Shown here in pieces: positions 40,936 to 54,050 of a DNA stretch of 64,000 bases. Under the pieces are notes generated by a model. It saw only the letters and a list, made by a program, of their open reading frames with translations, made no database searches and was not told where the DNA came from. A program made the position numbers and the translations under genes. Numbering within the stretch: the stretch's first letter is position 1; every line of letters begins with the position of its first letter. The stretch spans positions 16,997,831 through 17,061,830 of the forward strand of contig NC_066520.1 in the NCBI RefSeq assembly GCF_024679095.1, in the 5' to 3' direction. The DNA is from Eriocheir sinensis (lineage: Eukaryota > Arthropoda > Malacostraca > Decapoda > Varunidae).

Positions 40936-42162
40936 AGCAGGAAGGCAGGAAGAACGGGGAAGCAGAACCACACCTTGCCAAGCCGACTGTATATCTCTGT
41001 CACCGTTTTTATTATCTCTTTCCTTCTTTTCCTGTGGTTTATTTTATTTCGGCGTGCAGTCTATTTTTACCTTTTTTATTTGTCTGCATGTAGCACAGAC
41101 TGAACCCTTCGCCCATTCCCCCTTCCTCAGCCTCCCAAAACCATACCCTTTCCCCATCCTGTTTCCACGCCCGATTTCTCCATCTCTACCTTCCTCAATT
41201 TCTATATAGCCCCAGTCCTACATAGCCCCTCACTCTCCCTTCCCCGCTCTTCCCCTCTGCGTCTCATATCCCCAGACACACCGCGCTCTCTCCCCTCCCA
41301 TCATTTCTCTCCCGACCTCCCTTCCTCCGCCTCTCTGTCTCTCTCTTTCCCTCTCTCTCATCTCCCCAAACCGTCATCATAAAACCTGACAACATACGAA
41401 GCAGGGCAAAGAAATAGACATCAGGAGCAGCTTTAATTCGTCCGCCTGAGGTCTTTTAACTTTTTTATTTTGTATTAAACGCAGAAATTATAGTCGTTCT
41501 TTAATGTATCTGATATGCATTGCTAATCTGCGTCACCAGTAAAAGTTTATCAATCAGTGGACTCGTGTGCCGGTAAAACGGACATCAAAGGGGTGGTAGA
41601 AGCTTTACGTTTTATATTAATGGTTTAAGTGTAGACGCTTTTCAATTGAGAATACAAAAAAGGGCGCGAAGACCTCCACCCATACAGAGATCCGCTGTAA
41701 ATTTAACTCACATCCCTCCAAAAAAAAAAACACGATATTAAGCCAACTCTTTACTTTTCTTTGTCTTTTATAACTCTAATAATCAGAAATAGGAGGCGAA
41801 TAGGAACAATCGTAACAATGATAGCGAATATAATACTAACAATAATAATATAAATCAAAGTGCCAAAAGTGATGCACAACTGAATATCAAGAACTACTTT
41901 AAATATTGGCTGATTGACTTTTACAGACTCATTATATCTTTTTCTATTCTCCTGTAAATTCGAGTTTTATCATATATTATCATTTTCTTTTCTCTTTTCA
42001 CTCTTCTTTTTCTTTCCATTTGCGTGTGCTAAAACTCCAGGCACCAGAAGCAGCGTCTTTGTATAGGCTTAGGAACCTCTGGCAGGCTTCTTGTTTGTTT
42101 AAATCTACGTTCTTTTTTGTCCTTCATCAGATATTATAAACCATATGCATTCTTCTTCCCCT

Positions 42163-42254
42163 TCTTTTTTTTTTTACAGTAGAGGAAGCAGTTCAAGGGC
42201 AAAACAAAAAAGAAAACAATAATGAATAAAAAAAGCCCGCTACTCACTGCTCCA
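42163..42254 (+). repeat. Dispersed short element, copy 2
   Basis: Starts with a T run and TACAGTAGAGGAAGCAGTTC, then AAGGGCAAAA and an A-rich middle. It ends GCCCGCTACTCACTGCTCC. It pairs with the copies at 27021 and 56572. Confidence 0.8.
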
Positions 42255-42929
42255 TCTCTTCTTCTTTTCTTGTTCTTTTTCCTCCTCCTCCTTCTTCCCC
42301 CTCCTGGTCTACTTCCTTCTCCTTTTCCAACCATATGCAGTAATTCTTCCTCCTCGTCTTTTTCCTCCACTTTTTTATCTTTTTCTTGTTCTTCATTGTC
42401 TTCTTCCTCTTCTTCGTCCTCCTCCTCCTCCTCCTCCTCCTCCTCTTCCTCCTCTTCTAACTCGTCTTCCTATCCTTCTCAGCCAAAAGTTCACCCTCGA
42501 GGACGCAAGGAGGCGCGAGAAGTGCGTGTGAGGACATTTTAATTGCATTCCCGGAAGATTGTTAATTCCAAGTTCTTTTTAGCGGGCACATTTTGCACGC
42601 ACGACCATGCTTATTTCGGGGGTAATTTTCTCATTTCACGTCGCCTCTCTTTATACTGTCACGCGTTACGGTTCTTTCATATGTTTTCGTCTAGACTAGT
42701 TTGCTTTTTTGTGGCTATTTTTATTTGGATCTCGTTTTTTGTCTCCTTTCTTTGCCGTGGAAGTGTTTATTCTTTTATACGTATGCTAATAATCTACTTT
42801 TTTATTCTTGCATTCTTCAGTCACTCATTCTTACTTACCTAACCCAACAACCGCTAGTTTCTATTTTTACTTGCCATTTTTACGACTCATTCTTTTTCTG
42901 GAAGTATTTATCACTCTATTATAAGGGAA

Positions 42930-43330
42930 ATAATACTTTGCATTCTTATATTCTTCAGTCCCTCATCGTAAGGTACTTTTCATCATCTCTTGACACAATG
43001 AACCACAAATACACAATAATCTGACTAAATCACGACAATGTTCTCCGCATCTATTCTGTTATACATGTGTTCGAAATCCATTCTTCATTCTAGTACTGTT
43101 CCGTCACTCATTGTTACTTTCCATCATCCCTTGACACAATGAACTACAATTACACAATCATCTGTCTAAATCACGACAATGTTCCCCGTATATTTTCTGT
43201 TAAACGTGTGCTCGAAATCTATTCCTCATTCTTGTCCTGTTACGTTACTCATTGTTACTTTCCATCATCCCCTGACACAATGAACTTCAATTACACAATC
43301 TAACTAAGCCACGGCAATCTTTTCTGTGTA
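42930..43330. repeat. Three-copy tandem repeat, 141 bp
   Basis: GACACAATGAAC recurs at 42992, 43133 and 43274, exactly 141 bp apart. TACACAATC, CACGACAATG and TTACTTTCCATCATC are shared in at least two of the copies. Confidence 0.88.
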
Positions 43331-43619
43331 TCCCACTTTCATTGTGCTCGGGGTACAATGAAAGGTTTTCCCGCGCGCGTATTATTTCCTGAAACGCAAC
43401 CGTAAAATTTCAGCCGCTTTGCCTCCTTTCCGTCATCTGTTTCCTTGCGCCCCTGCTGATCGGCGGCAATGGAGGCGATCACGCAACGAAAACACAGCAA
43501 CACACGAGGCATTTGTTACCGAGAGCTGCGATACACGACACCCTACCTGAGCCAAGCCGAGCCGAACCGAACCAACCAAACACAAAACACAGAAACACAT
43601 ACACAGAAACACACAGACA

Positions 43620-43621
<2 letters not shown>

Positions 43622-43686
<65 letters not shown>
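43622..43686. repeat. (CA)n microsatellite
   Basis: About 32 CA units ending in GCGCGC, 140 bp upstream of the TM exon. Confidence 0.96.
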
Positions 43687-43688
<2 letters not shown>

Positions 43689-43824
43689 GCGCGCAAACAA
43701 ACAAATACACAAATAAAAACAACCCACACAGTTCCGAATGTATGCGTGACTCATATCTCATCTCATTTCCGATTCTTTTCTCGGCGAATTTCCTCATTAC
43801 CACTGCAGTCCCTCTCTCCCGCAG

Positions 43825-44147
43825 GCGTGTCGTCCGGTGGGGAGGGGCGCACGAGTAAGGGAGGAGGAGGAGGAGGCGTAGGAGGCACCGGCAGTAGTAG
43901 CAGCAGCAGTAGCAGTAGCAGCTCCCCCAGCGGCAGCAGCGGCGGGAGTGGTGACGGCCCGGAAGGAGGGTGGACGGAAGGGGGTGGAGGAGCAGGTGGA
44001 GTGGGCGGCGGGTGGGTTTTTGTCCCTCCCATGATGCTGGTGTTGGCTGGGTCCCTCTCGTCCATCCTCCTCCTCGCGCTTATCATCATCGTCATCATCA
44101 AGAGAAGGGGAAGGAGGACGCAGAGGGTGGAGAGGCAGCTGGAGCAG
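43825..44147 (+). CDS. Exon: Ser/Gly-rich stalk and transmembrane helix
   Basis: The acceptor CTCTCCCGCAG gives G plus GC (Gly265); the donor is GTGGGT. The exon encodes a roughly 64-residue low-complexity stalk with Gly runs, 11 consecutive Ser and several Ser-Gly dipeptides. A hydrophobic helix follows (about residues 333-356, MMLVLAGSLSSILLLALIII in part), then the stop-transfer KRRGRRTQRVERQ. This single TM helix with the N side outside agrees with the Ig/FN3 domains being extracellular. An upstream CTGCAG at 43804-43809 could serve as acceptor but runs into a stop in the joined frame, so the downstream one was chosen. The exon ends in phase 0. Confidence 0.85.
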
Positions 44148-47044
<2,897 letters not shown>

Positions 47045-47111
47045 GTGAAACTAAGCGGCGAGGCCCTGGTGCCACCCCCGTCCCCCCAGGAGGCGCCCCG
47101 ACGAACCCCAG
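47045..47111 (+). CDS. Exon: proline-rich juxtamembrane cytoplasmic segment
   Basis: The 67-bp exon lies between the acceptor TTCTCGTCCACAG and donor GTGAGT, phase 0 in and phase 1 out. It encodes VKLSGEALVPPPSPQEAPRR and then TP (residues 373-394). The P-P-P-S-P run resembles a short SH3- or WW-type ligand, which is only inference. The exon lies about 2.9 kb after the TM exon. A purine-rich tandem repeat array starts just downstream in the intron. Small size makes it the kind of exon automated prediction could miss, but its frame fits on both sides. Confidence 0.75.
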
Positions 47112-47129
47112 GTGAGTGACGCTCGTGTG

Positions 47130-48090
47130 AAATGCGAAGAGGGGGGAGAGAAAGAAGGGAAGGTTGGAGGAAGTAAAAAATAGATAAAAAAGAAGAAGAG
47201 GAAGGAGGTAGAGGAATCAAGAGAGAAAAATATAATGGAAAAGGAAAAGAAAGAATGAAAGGAAGGAGAAAAGTGGAGAACTGAGAAAGAGGGAGAGGTC
47301 AAGGAGAGCAAAGAAGGAAGGAAGAAGGGAACGTTGGAGGAAGGAAAAACTGGATTGAGAAGACGAGAGATAGGGAAGAAAGGAGGAAGAGGAATCATGA
47401 GAGAAAAAATATAATAGAAAAGGAAAAGAATGAAAGGAAGGAGAAAAGTGGAGAATAGAGAAAGAGGGAGAGATCAAGGAGAGCATAGAAGGAAGGAAAG
47501 AAGTGAAGGATGGAGGAAAGAAAAACTGGATTGAGAAGACGAAAGATAAGGAAAGAAGGAGGTAGAAGAATCAAGACATAAAAATTAAAAAGGGAAGGAA
47601 GAGAAAAAAATAAAAAAAGGAAGGAGAGAAGTAGAGCATAGAGAAAGATGGAGAGGTCAAGGAGAGCATAAAAAGGAAGGAAAGAAGGGAAGGTTGGAGG
47701 AAGGAGAGTGATGAGTAGAACACAAAAGAAAGAAGAGGAGGAAGGAGGTAGAGGAATCAGAGAGAGAGGAAATATAGAGAAGAAGAAAAAGGAAGGATGG
47801 AGAGAAGAAGAAAAATGGAAGTGGGAGAAAGTGCAAAAGGGGGAGAGTAAGTAGGGAAGGTCGGAGGAAGGAAAAAGATGGATAGAAAGAAGAAGAAAGA
47901 GGGGAAGGAAAGAGGCATAAGAATCGAGATAGAAAAATATAAAAGGGAAGGACAAGAAATGATATGGGTAAGGAAGAGATTACTGAAGGAGAGAGAGAAA
48001 AGTCAGGGAGAAAATGGGAGGAAGGAGGAAAAGGGAGAGAAAGAACGACCTGATGGAAAGAAAGAAAGGAAGGAAGGAGAGAGGTAAACT
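47130..48090. repeat. Five-copy purine-rich tandem repeat, about 175 bp
   Basis: The anchor GTTGGAGGAAG (or a one-base variant) recurs at 47163, 47333, 47509, 47693 and 47860, spaced 167-184 bp. Each unit shares GAAAGAGGGAGAG, GTCAAGGAGAGCA and AGAGGAATCA-like blocks. It starts about 50 bp after the small proline-rich exon. Confidence 0.85.
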
Positions 48091-48555
48091 TAAGGAAGGA
48101 GGGAAAGGAGAAATAAGGCTATGAAAAAAAAAGAACGAGATGAGGGAAAAGAAGAAAAGAAGGAAAGAGGAAACCTTGGGAAAACAGAAGTTAGAAAACG
48201 CCATAGAATAACAAATATATATACACAAGAGATACCACGGTTTACCACAACACTAGGAGGGAGACAGACTTACAGATTGATGGAAAGAATGGGGTTAGAA
48301 TATTAGCTGGAAGGAGATGCAAGCTAAAATAAGACAATGGGGGAAATGATAATGGGAAAACAGGGCAATAGGAAAGTCGTAGGAGAGGAAAAAAGGAGTC
48401 ACGAAGTTAAGATCAAAGGTGCAAAGGCGAAAAAAAAGGAAAAGGGTAAAAAGATGAAAGAAAATGTTAAATAAAGAGTTGAGGTACGAGATGACAAAGT
48501 GAGACAGATAAAGAAGATGTATTGACAAGAGGTAAGGGAAGCTGAAGGGAGAGAG

Positions 48556-48775
<220 letters not shown>

Positions 48776-48826
48776 CCAGATCCATCTCATCCTCTCCTGC
48801 TCAAATTTAGCATTACCGAAATAGGA

Positions 48827-48830
<4 letters not shown>

Positions 48831-48894
<64 letters not shown>
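48831..48894. repeat. (CA)n microsatellite
   Basis: 32 CA units, 55 bp after the GA tract. Confidence 0.97.
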
Positions 48895-48897
<3 letters not shown>

Positions 48898-49119
48898 CCC
48901 TTCTGATCCAGCCCACATCCACCTCTACTCCTCCTCCTCGTCTTCCTCCTCCTCCCAACTCCTTCTCCCCCTCCTCCTCCCTCTCTCTCAAGGCCACTCA
49001 CGCGACAATCTCAGGCAATGCCCCAAATAGGATTGTCCCTTGATCTCCCTCTTCCTCAGCCTAATCAGACTTCCCCGTCACGTATAATTTATCCAATGGC
49101 ATACGACTAATATTCCTCC

Positions 49120-49740
49120 TTCCCCGCTGCGCCCTCCTCCTCCTCCTCCTCCTTCTCTTCATTCTCCTCTCTCTACTTCTTCTGGTTCTCATATTCTTGT
49201 TCCACCATCATCGTTGTTTTCTCCTTCATCTCCGCTGAGTTATTCTGTTTCTCCTGCACTTCTTATTCCTGTTTCGCCGCTGCGTCATTCTCCTCCTCCT
49301 CCTCTTCATTCTCCTCTCTACTTCCTCTGGCTAGCGTTGTTTTCTCCTCCGTCTCCTTTAGTTATTATGTTTCTCCTGCTCTTCTTATTCCTATTTCACC
49401 TCTGTCTTCTTTTTTTCTCTTCTTTTTCTTCCTCTTCCTCCTACTACTTCTTCCGGTTCTTCTATTCTTATTCCTCCGTCAGCATTGTCTTCTTCTCTGT
49501 CTCTCATTTCTTCTGTATCTCAGTTTTCTTCTCCTCCTCCTCCTCCTCCTTTCTTCTGTTTCCTCCATCTTCTCTTCCTTTCACCACATCTGCTTTTCCT
49601 GATGTTCTTATTCTTCCCTAATATTGTTTTTTTCCGGGCTTTTATTTATTCTGCTGTTTCTCCTACTCCTCTGCTTCCTCGGCGTGTTCCTCTAGTTCTT
49701 GTTGTTATTATTTTCCTTCTGTTTACTTATCTTCTTTTAG
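49120..49740. repeat. Pyrimidine-rich degenerate tandem repeat, about 147 bp
   Basis: CTTCATTCTCCTCTCT with flanking CTCCTCCT and GTTTTCTCC blocks recurs at 49156 and 49303, with weaker copies to about 49560. Confidence 0.7.
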
Positions 49741-49744
49741 GGAT

Positions 49745-50100
49745 AGAGGGAGGAGTAGGAGGACGGCGAAGAGGAAAAGGACAAAGAAAGAATGAAGAAA
49801 GAAAAGAGATAAATGAGAGGTAAAAAGAGAAGGATTAATAGGGTGTGCAAGGAAGGCAAAGACAGACAGAGAAAAAAGATGAAAAATAACGAGAGCGTAG
49901 AAAAAATCACCCTCAAACATAATAAATAGGATGTAGGAAGACGGAGAAGAGGAAAAGAAGAAAGAAAGAATGAAGAAAGAAAAGAGATAAATGAGAGGTA
50001 AAAAGAGAAGGATTAATCGGGTGTGCAAGGAAAGCCACTACGCAGAGAGTAAAAAAGATGAAAAATACCGAGAGCTTAGAAAAAATTGCCCTCAAATGTA
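49745..50100. repeat. Two-copy purine-rich tandem duplication, 177 bp
   Basis: GAAGAGGAAAAG at 49768 and 49945 is followed in both by GAAAGAATGAAGAAAGAAAA, GAGATAAATGAGAGG and GGTGTGCAAGGAA. Identity looks high, so this is one of the younger duplications. Confidence 0.88.
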
Positions 50101-50500
50101 AAAAAAAATAGCGCGCGAGTGTTGTGAATGTGCACCCGATGTAATGCCGGAGTGATCATCTACATCATTAAAATGGAAACACAATAGGCATGACTGGTTT
50201 GTGAAGATAAAAGACATGAACGTGATTAAATTGTGTCAAACAAACGTGGCCATTAACCTGCACGGCAAAAAAAAAAATGTATATACTCCAGTAACACAAT
50301 ACGTGAAATTACACTACAATACAATCAAATTTCCATTCAAACATTTGCATTAAAAAACGGTAAAAAAAAGGGGTTATTTCAAATTTGGGAACCTATAAAT
50401 CCGTCCGTTTTATTCAGTTTTATGAGAACGATTCGGGGTGATGCAAAGTTCGTAGTTTTATTCCGCTTTACGATGATAATTCGAGATATGACGGTTTCAG

Positions 50501-50883
50501 GCTCGAGGAGGAAGCAGCACGGGACTCGAGGCGACGGCGTGACGGACGAGGGGAGTTGTGCCGGCAGTGTGTGTGGCAGCGGCAGCAGGGAGACGGTGCT
50601 TGACGGGGGCGGTGAAGAGGGCGAGATGGTGTGCGGGACAACGGTTACGGCTGAGGTGGAAATGACAGGAGGAGGCGACGCAACAGCAACCGGAGGAGAC
50701 AGAAAGGACGGAGAGGCGAGGTTAGGAGGCGGATCTGTGGTCACGTCAGTAGCGCCAGGAGTGGGAGGAACACCGCCAGCAGGGATTATGATCAGAGGCG
50801 TCGGACTATTTGATAACAGTGGCGCTTGTAACGGCGGCCTCCTCCCCTCAGTCTCCACCGCCTCCCCGATGGATCTTCTGACG
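50501..50883 (+). CDS. Exon: Gly/Thr-rich cytoplasmic tail segment
   Basis: This exon was placed by phase. The 47045-47111 exon ends in phase 1 and the exon at 51217 must start in phase 0, so an exon entering with two bases and ending in phase 0 is required between them. The open frame here meets this with acceptor GACGGTTTCAG and donor GTGAGA (383 bp, residues 396-522). The frame is open with no stop and is GC-rich in an AT-rich setting. The protein is low in recognisable motifs: acidic and Gly-rich, with runs such as GGGEEGE and a C-terminal SVSTASPMDLLT. The acceptor pyrimidine tract is modest, so the exact start is the least certain boundary. A 176-codon open frame on the opposite strand is a shadow. 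Confidence 0.65.
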
Positions 50884-51216
50884 GTGAGAGGAAATGCCTT
50901 TGTCTCCATTTTAGGGTTTTGTCAGATAAGATCAAAATAATCGTGGCATTAAGTATGAACACCTTTTTTGTTTGTTTTTATAGCCTCGAATTCCCTTACC
51001 TCTCACATAAACGGATGGCGATTCAAATCCATCCATTATCATCACTCAAAGCGTCAAGTCAGCATCGCTTCAGCATAAATTATAATCCTCAGCCTTGACC
51101 TGTCTAGTGTCGCTATTCCTTTGACCTTAGCGACGTGTCAAGGTCGAGACGAATCGCAGCACTGACATGAACCCTGACCCGATCTAACTATTCTGTCCTC
51201 CTCTCGTCCACCACAG

Positions 51217-51328
51217 GGAACGCTGCAGGAGGGGGGCCTCGCGGGGGTGAACAACGCCACCCTGCCTCTGCTGGGGGTGAGTCGCCTGGGGCGGGGCGCA
51301 GCCAGGCAGCAACAGGTTCTCCTTCAGG
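51217..51328 (+). CDS. Exon: cytoplasmic tail segment
   Basis: The acceptor CGTCCACCACAG follows a strong pyrimidine tract, and the donor is GTAAGG. Read in phase 0 it gives GTLQEGGLAGVNNATLPLLG and ends RQQQVLLQ (residues 523-559). It leaves one base, which joins AA of the last exon to give Glu560. The other two frames either stop or do not connect to the final exon. No known domain is seen. The short flanking introns (333 and 384 bp) contrast with the multi-kilobase introns of the extracellular part. Confidence 0.72.
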
Positions 51329-51712
51329 GTAAGGATATCTAATTGTGTTGGCAGCGGAGGGTTCCATGACAAACTGAATAGCTGTCTTGATAAGCTTCAC
51401 TGTTGCGAGGTTTATTTGTTTGTTTGTGTGTGGGAGGGAGAGGGGAGAGGAGGGGAGAGATCGCACACATTCATGAGTGCGTGTGCGTGGCTGTATCGTT
51501 TTTACTGAAAATGCCAATGTATATCAAATAAATGTTTCTTTTATTTCTACGTTTACTAAATTTAGGCTGCAATAAGAATATGCAAGGCGCCAAGTAGAAA
51601 CTTCTCTAAATCTTAAGTGTTGCATTATTGATTTATATAAAGTAGTTATGCCATATCAAATGTTTCATGGAATGCGTTGCCTCTCTAGTCTGTCTTTTGC
51701 CCTGATCGACAG

Positions 51713-52194
51713 AAGTGCCAGTGTTGGGCGTGGGCGGTCTGATGGGCAGCGGCCTCGACCTCAGTCATGGTGGAGGCATGGGCACCATCAACATGGGCGT
51801 CGCGGGAATGCCGAGGATGATGGGCGTTAACATGGGCGGTCTGATAGGTGCTGGCGTGGGTAGTCCGTGCATGGGCGGGGGTACCCTGAGAACGGTGGGT
51901 AGCATGGGTGCAGTGCGCGGCATGGGAACAATGAGTGGCATGGGAACAATAGGTGGCTTGGGTGCAATGGGCGGCGTGGGTGCTCCAAGGGGCATGGGAC
52001 CAGTGGGCAGGCTGGAGGCGGGGAGCGGTGGTAACTACTTGGTGGTGAGCACGCCCGGACTCCCCTCCTCCTCCTCCTCCTCCCCCGTGCCTGCACCGAT
52101 CCACTACCAGACTCAGTCCCCGGCCGGGCGTGTGCGGCAGAACATTGAAGACACGAGCTTCACGCATCCCAACGAAAGTATGAGTTCGTTGTGA
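51713..52194 (+). CDS. Terminal exon: Met/Gly-rich tail and stop codon
   Basis: The acceptor is CTGATCGACAG. An upstream CTCTCTAG at 51681-51688 would read a stop after five codons and is not used here. The exon encodes residues 561-719 and stops at TGA 52192-52194. From about 565 to 660 the protein is Gly/Met-rich with many Met-Gly dipeptides in loosely repeated units such as GGMGTINMGVAGMPRMMG. A Ser run (STPGLPSSSSSSP) follows, then a more ordinary end, GRVRQNIEDTSFTHPNES and MSSL. The last residues S-S-L fit a class I PDZ ligand (S/T-x-hydrophobic). The start of the ORF as a separate gene at the GTG/ATG inside this region is rejected because a phased splice acceptor precedes it. Confidence 0.78.
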
Positions 52195-52743
52195 GGACCC
52201 ACCCCATTATCAGCGCCGCCGCCGACGTCACCTCCACCTCACACCTTCGTCTTCACCGCTCTCGCCACCATCACACCAACGCCGCCGCAACCACCTCCAC
52301 CACCATGACCAAACGCCATTCCTATTCAACCCGAGGCCGAGAGTGTACCTTTTGTACTTCATCAACTGCAATGTGTCTTTCGGGGCAAACTTCGTGCCGC
52401 GAGACTCCCCCGAGCTGAGGGCCTTGGCGTGGGCAGTGACGACGGGCCTTCTTGCCGCCCCGTTGGACTTAGCCATTGGGCCGAGTGCTTCCCAGGACCT
52501 CCCGGACTAGTCGGAGTGTTGGAAGTGCTGAGTCGGTCTCGCGTCCCTTTCGGACCACACGCCAGCCAGATAAAAGTGGCTTATCCTGAGTGGGTGAGGA
52601 CCAGTGAACGTGAGTTGGATTTCGCAAGTGAAGTGAAAAACAGGTAAATGAAAGCTCTTGCTTCAGTGACGGGGAGTCTCAGATTTTCACCTTCCTTTCT
52701 TTTGTATTCCATAGGAGAAAATAATTTAACACAATCACACACG

Positions 52744-52845
<102 letters not shown>

Positions 52846-52883
52846 CATGTTTTCATACCATACTGAAACACAACACAAGAAAA

Positions 52884-52886
<3 letters not shown>

Positions 52887-52942
<56 letters not shown>
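52887..52942. repeat. (CA)n microsatellite
   Basis: About 27 CA units. Confidence 0.97.
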
Positions 52943-52945
<3 letters not shown>

Positions 52946-53689
52946 AACAATCAGCACACCGCTCGAGCCCCACCTTCGTATAATCGCAAACACACGACAA
53001 TTCTCCCTCGTGACGATCGCCCGTGAGCTGACCTTGCTTCCCCTTGACCTGACCCAAGTAGAAAGTGACCTCAATTTATGGAAACGAGCCGTGTGTGGCA
53101 CTTGGTTTTCACACAGGCATAAACACGAAATCAGACACTTATACATACTACCAAAACACACATTCACACACACACACACACAAACACACAAAACAAACAA
53201 AGAAAGGAACAAAAGAAACCAATCAGATACACCAGCTCTGATTATAGAGTTTCTAATGTTTCTAGAGATATTTGTATTACATGTTATCATATAAAAACAA
53301 TAATAAAGTATCTCTTCTGACGAGTTCTTGCTTCCGACCTGCAGGCAAAAAGATGATCCCGAACCTTTATCAGAGAACACAGAGCAATCGGAATCCATCT
53401 CTCCCCTCTCTTCCTCTCTCCCGGCTTTGGCATCTTGACGGAGCATCTCCCGTGAATGTGGGGCCGATTGAGGAAGTTGTGATTTTGACTTTCCAGGAAT
53501 TAATCTTCGCTGCTAAAGTCAAGCGGAAACTCCTTTCGAGGGTTTCATTCAAGGTTACGAGATTTACGATACTTTTGTGAGGACGGGTTGGCGGCGGCGT
53601 GCTGAGAGAGGCGCGTCTGAATGAAAACTTTCCACGAACATCAACAAGGGTCAGCAGAATCCCATTGCTAAATTCAGATCGGTAAAAAA

Positions 53690-54050
53690 TCAGGTAAGGA
53701 GTTCTGCTGTCTGTTACGTTCCGGGATTCCTACTGCCAGGTAACGTTCTTTGGGAGAATTAGAATGGATGGGTGATAAAAAGGTTCTTCCTATTGTTCCA
53801 TTCGGATAGGTAAAAACAGGTAAGGAGTTTTTCTGTCTGTTACGTCTCGAGATTACTACTGCCAGGTAACGTTCTTTGGGAGAATTAGAATGGATGGGTG
53901 ATAAAAAGGTTCTTCCTATTGATGTCTCCATTCGTATAGGTAAAAACAGGTAAGTAGTTTTATTGTCTGTTACGCCTCGAGATCTCTAGTGTCAGGTAAC
54001 ATTCTTTGGGGGAGTTAGAATATATGAATGATAAAAAGATCCATAAAGAA
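53690..54050. repeat. Three-copy tandem repeat, about 128 bp, with donor-like motif
   Basis: CAGGTAAG starts units at 53691, 53817 and 53947. Shared blocks include CTGTCTGTTACG, CAGGTAAC, TTCTTTGGG and GTGATAAAAAGGTTCTTCC. Confidence 0.9.

Larger units (their letters stand above)
40936..43824 (+). other. Intron before the transmembrane exon
   Basis: Holds a dispersed element copy at 42163, TCC/TCT trinucleotide tract at 42340-42470, a three-copy tandem repeat at 42930-43330 and a (CA)n tract. No exon needed for phase. Confidence 0.6.

Noticed and set aside
39883..40981. Minus-strand frames of up to 362 codons rich in Leu, Phe, Pro, Ser
   Set aside because: They translate the 44-bp purine minisatellite and its purine-rich flank; the protein repeats match the DNA period and nothing else.
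50379..50909. 176-codon minus-strand open frame rich in Pro, Ser and Thr
   Set aside because: It is antisense to the phased exon at 50501-50883, has no family signature, and arises because that GC-rich segment has few stops on either strand.
51715..52194. Separate intronless Met/Gly protein gene
   Set aside because: The frame is preceded by a phased acceptor that joins it to the receptor exon at 51217-51328; no separate start or promoter is evident.
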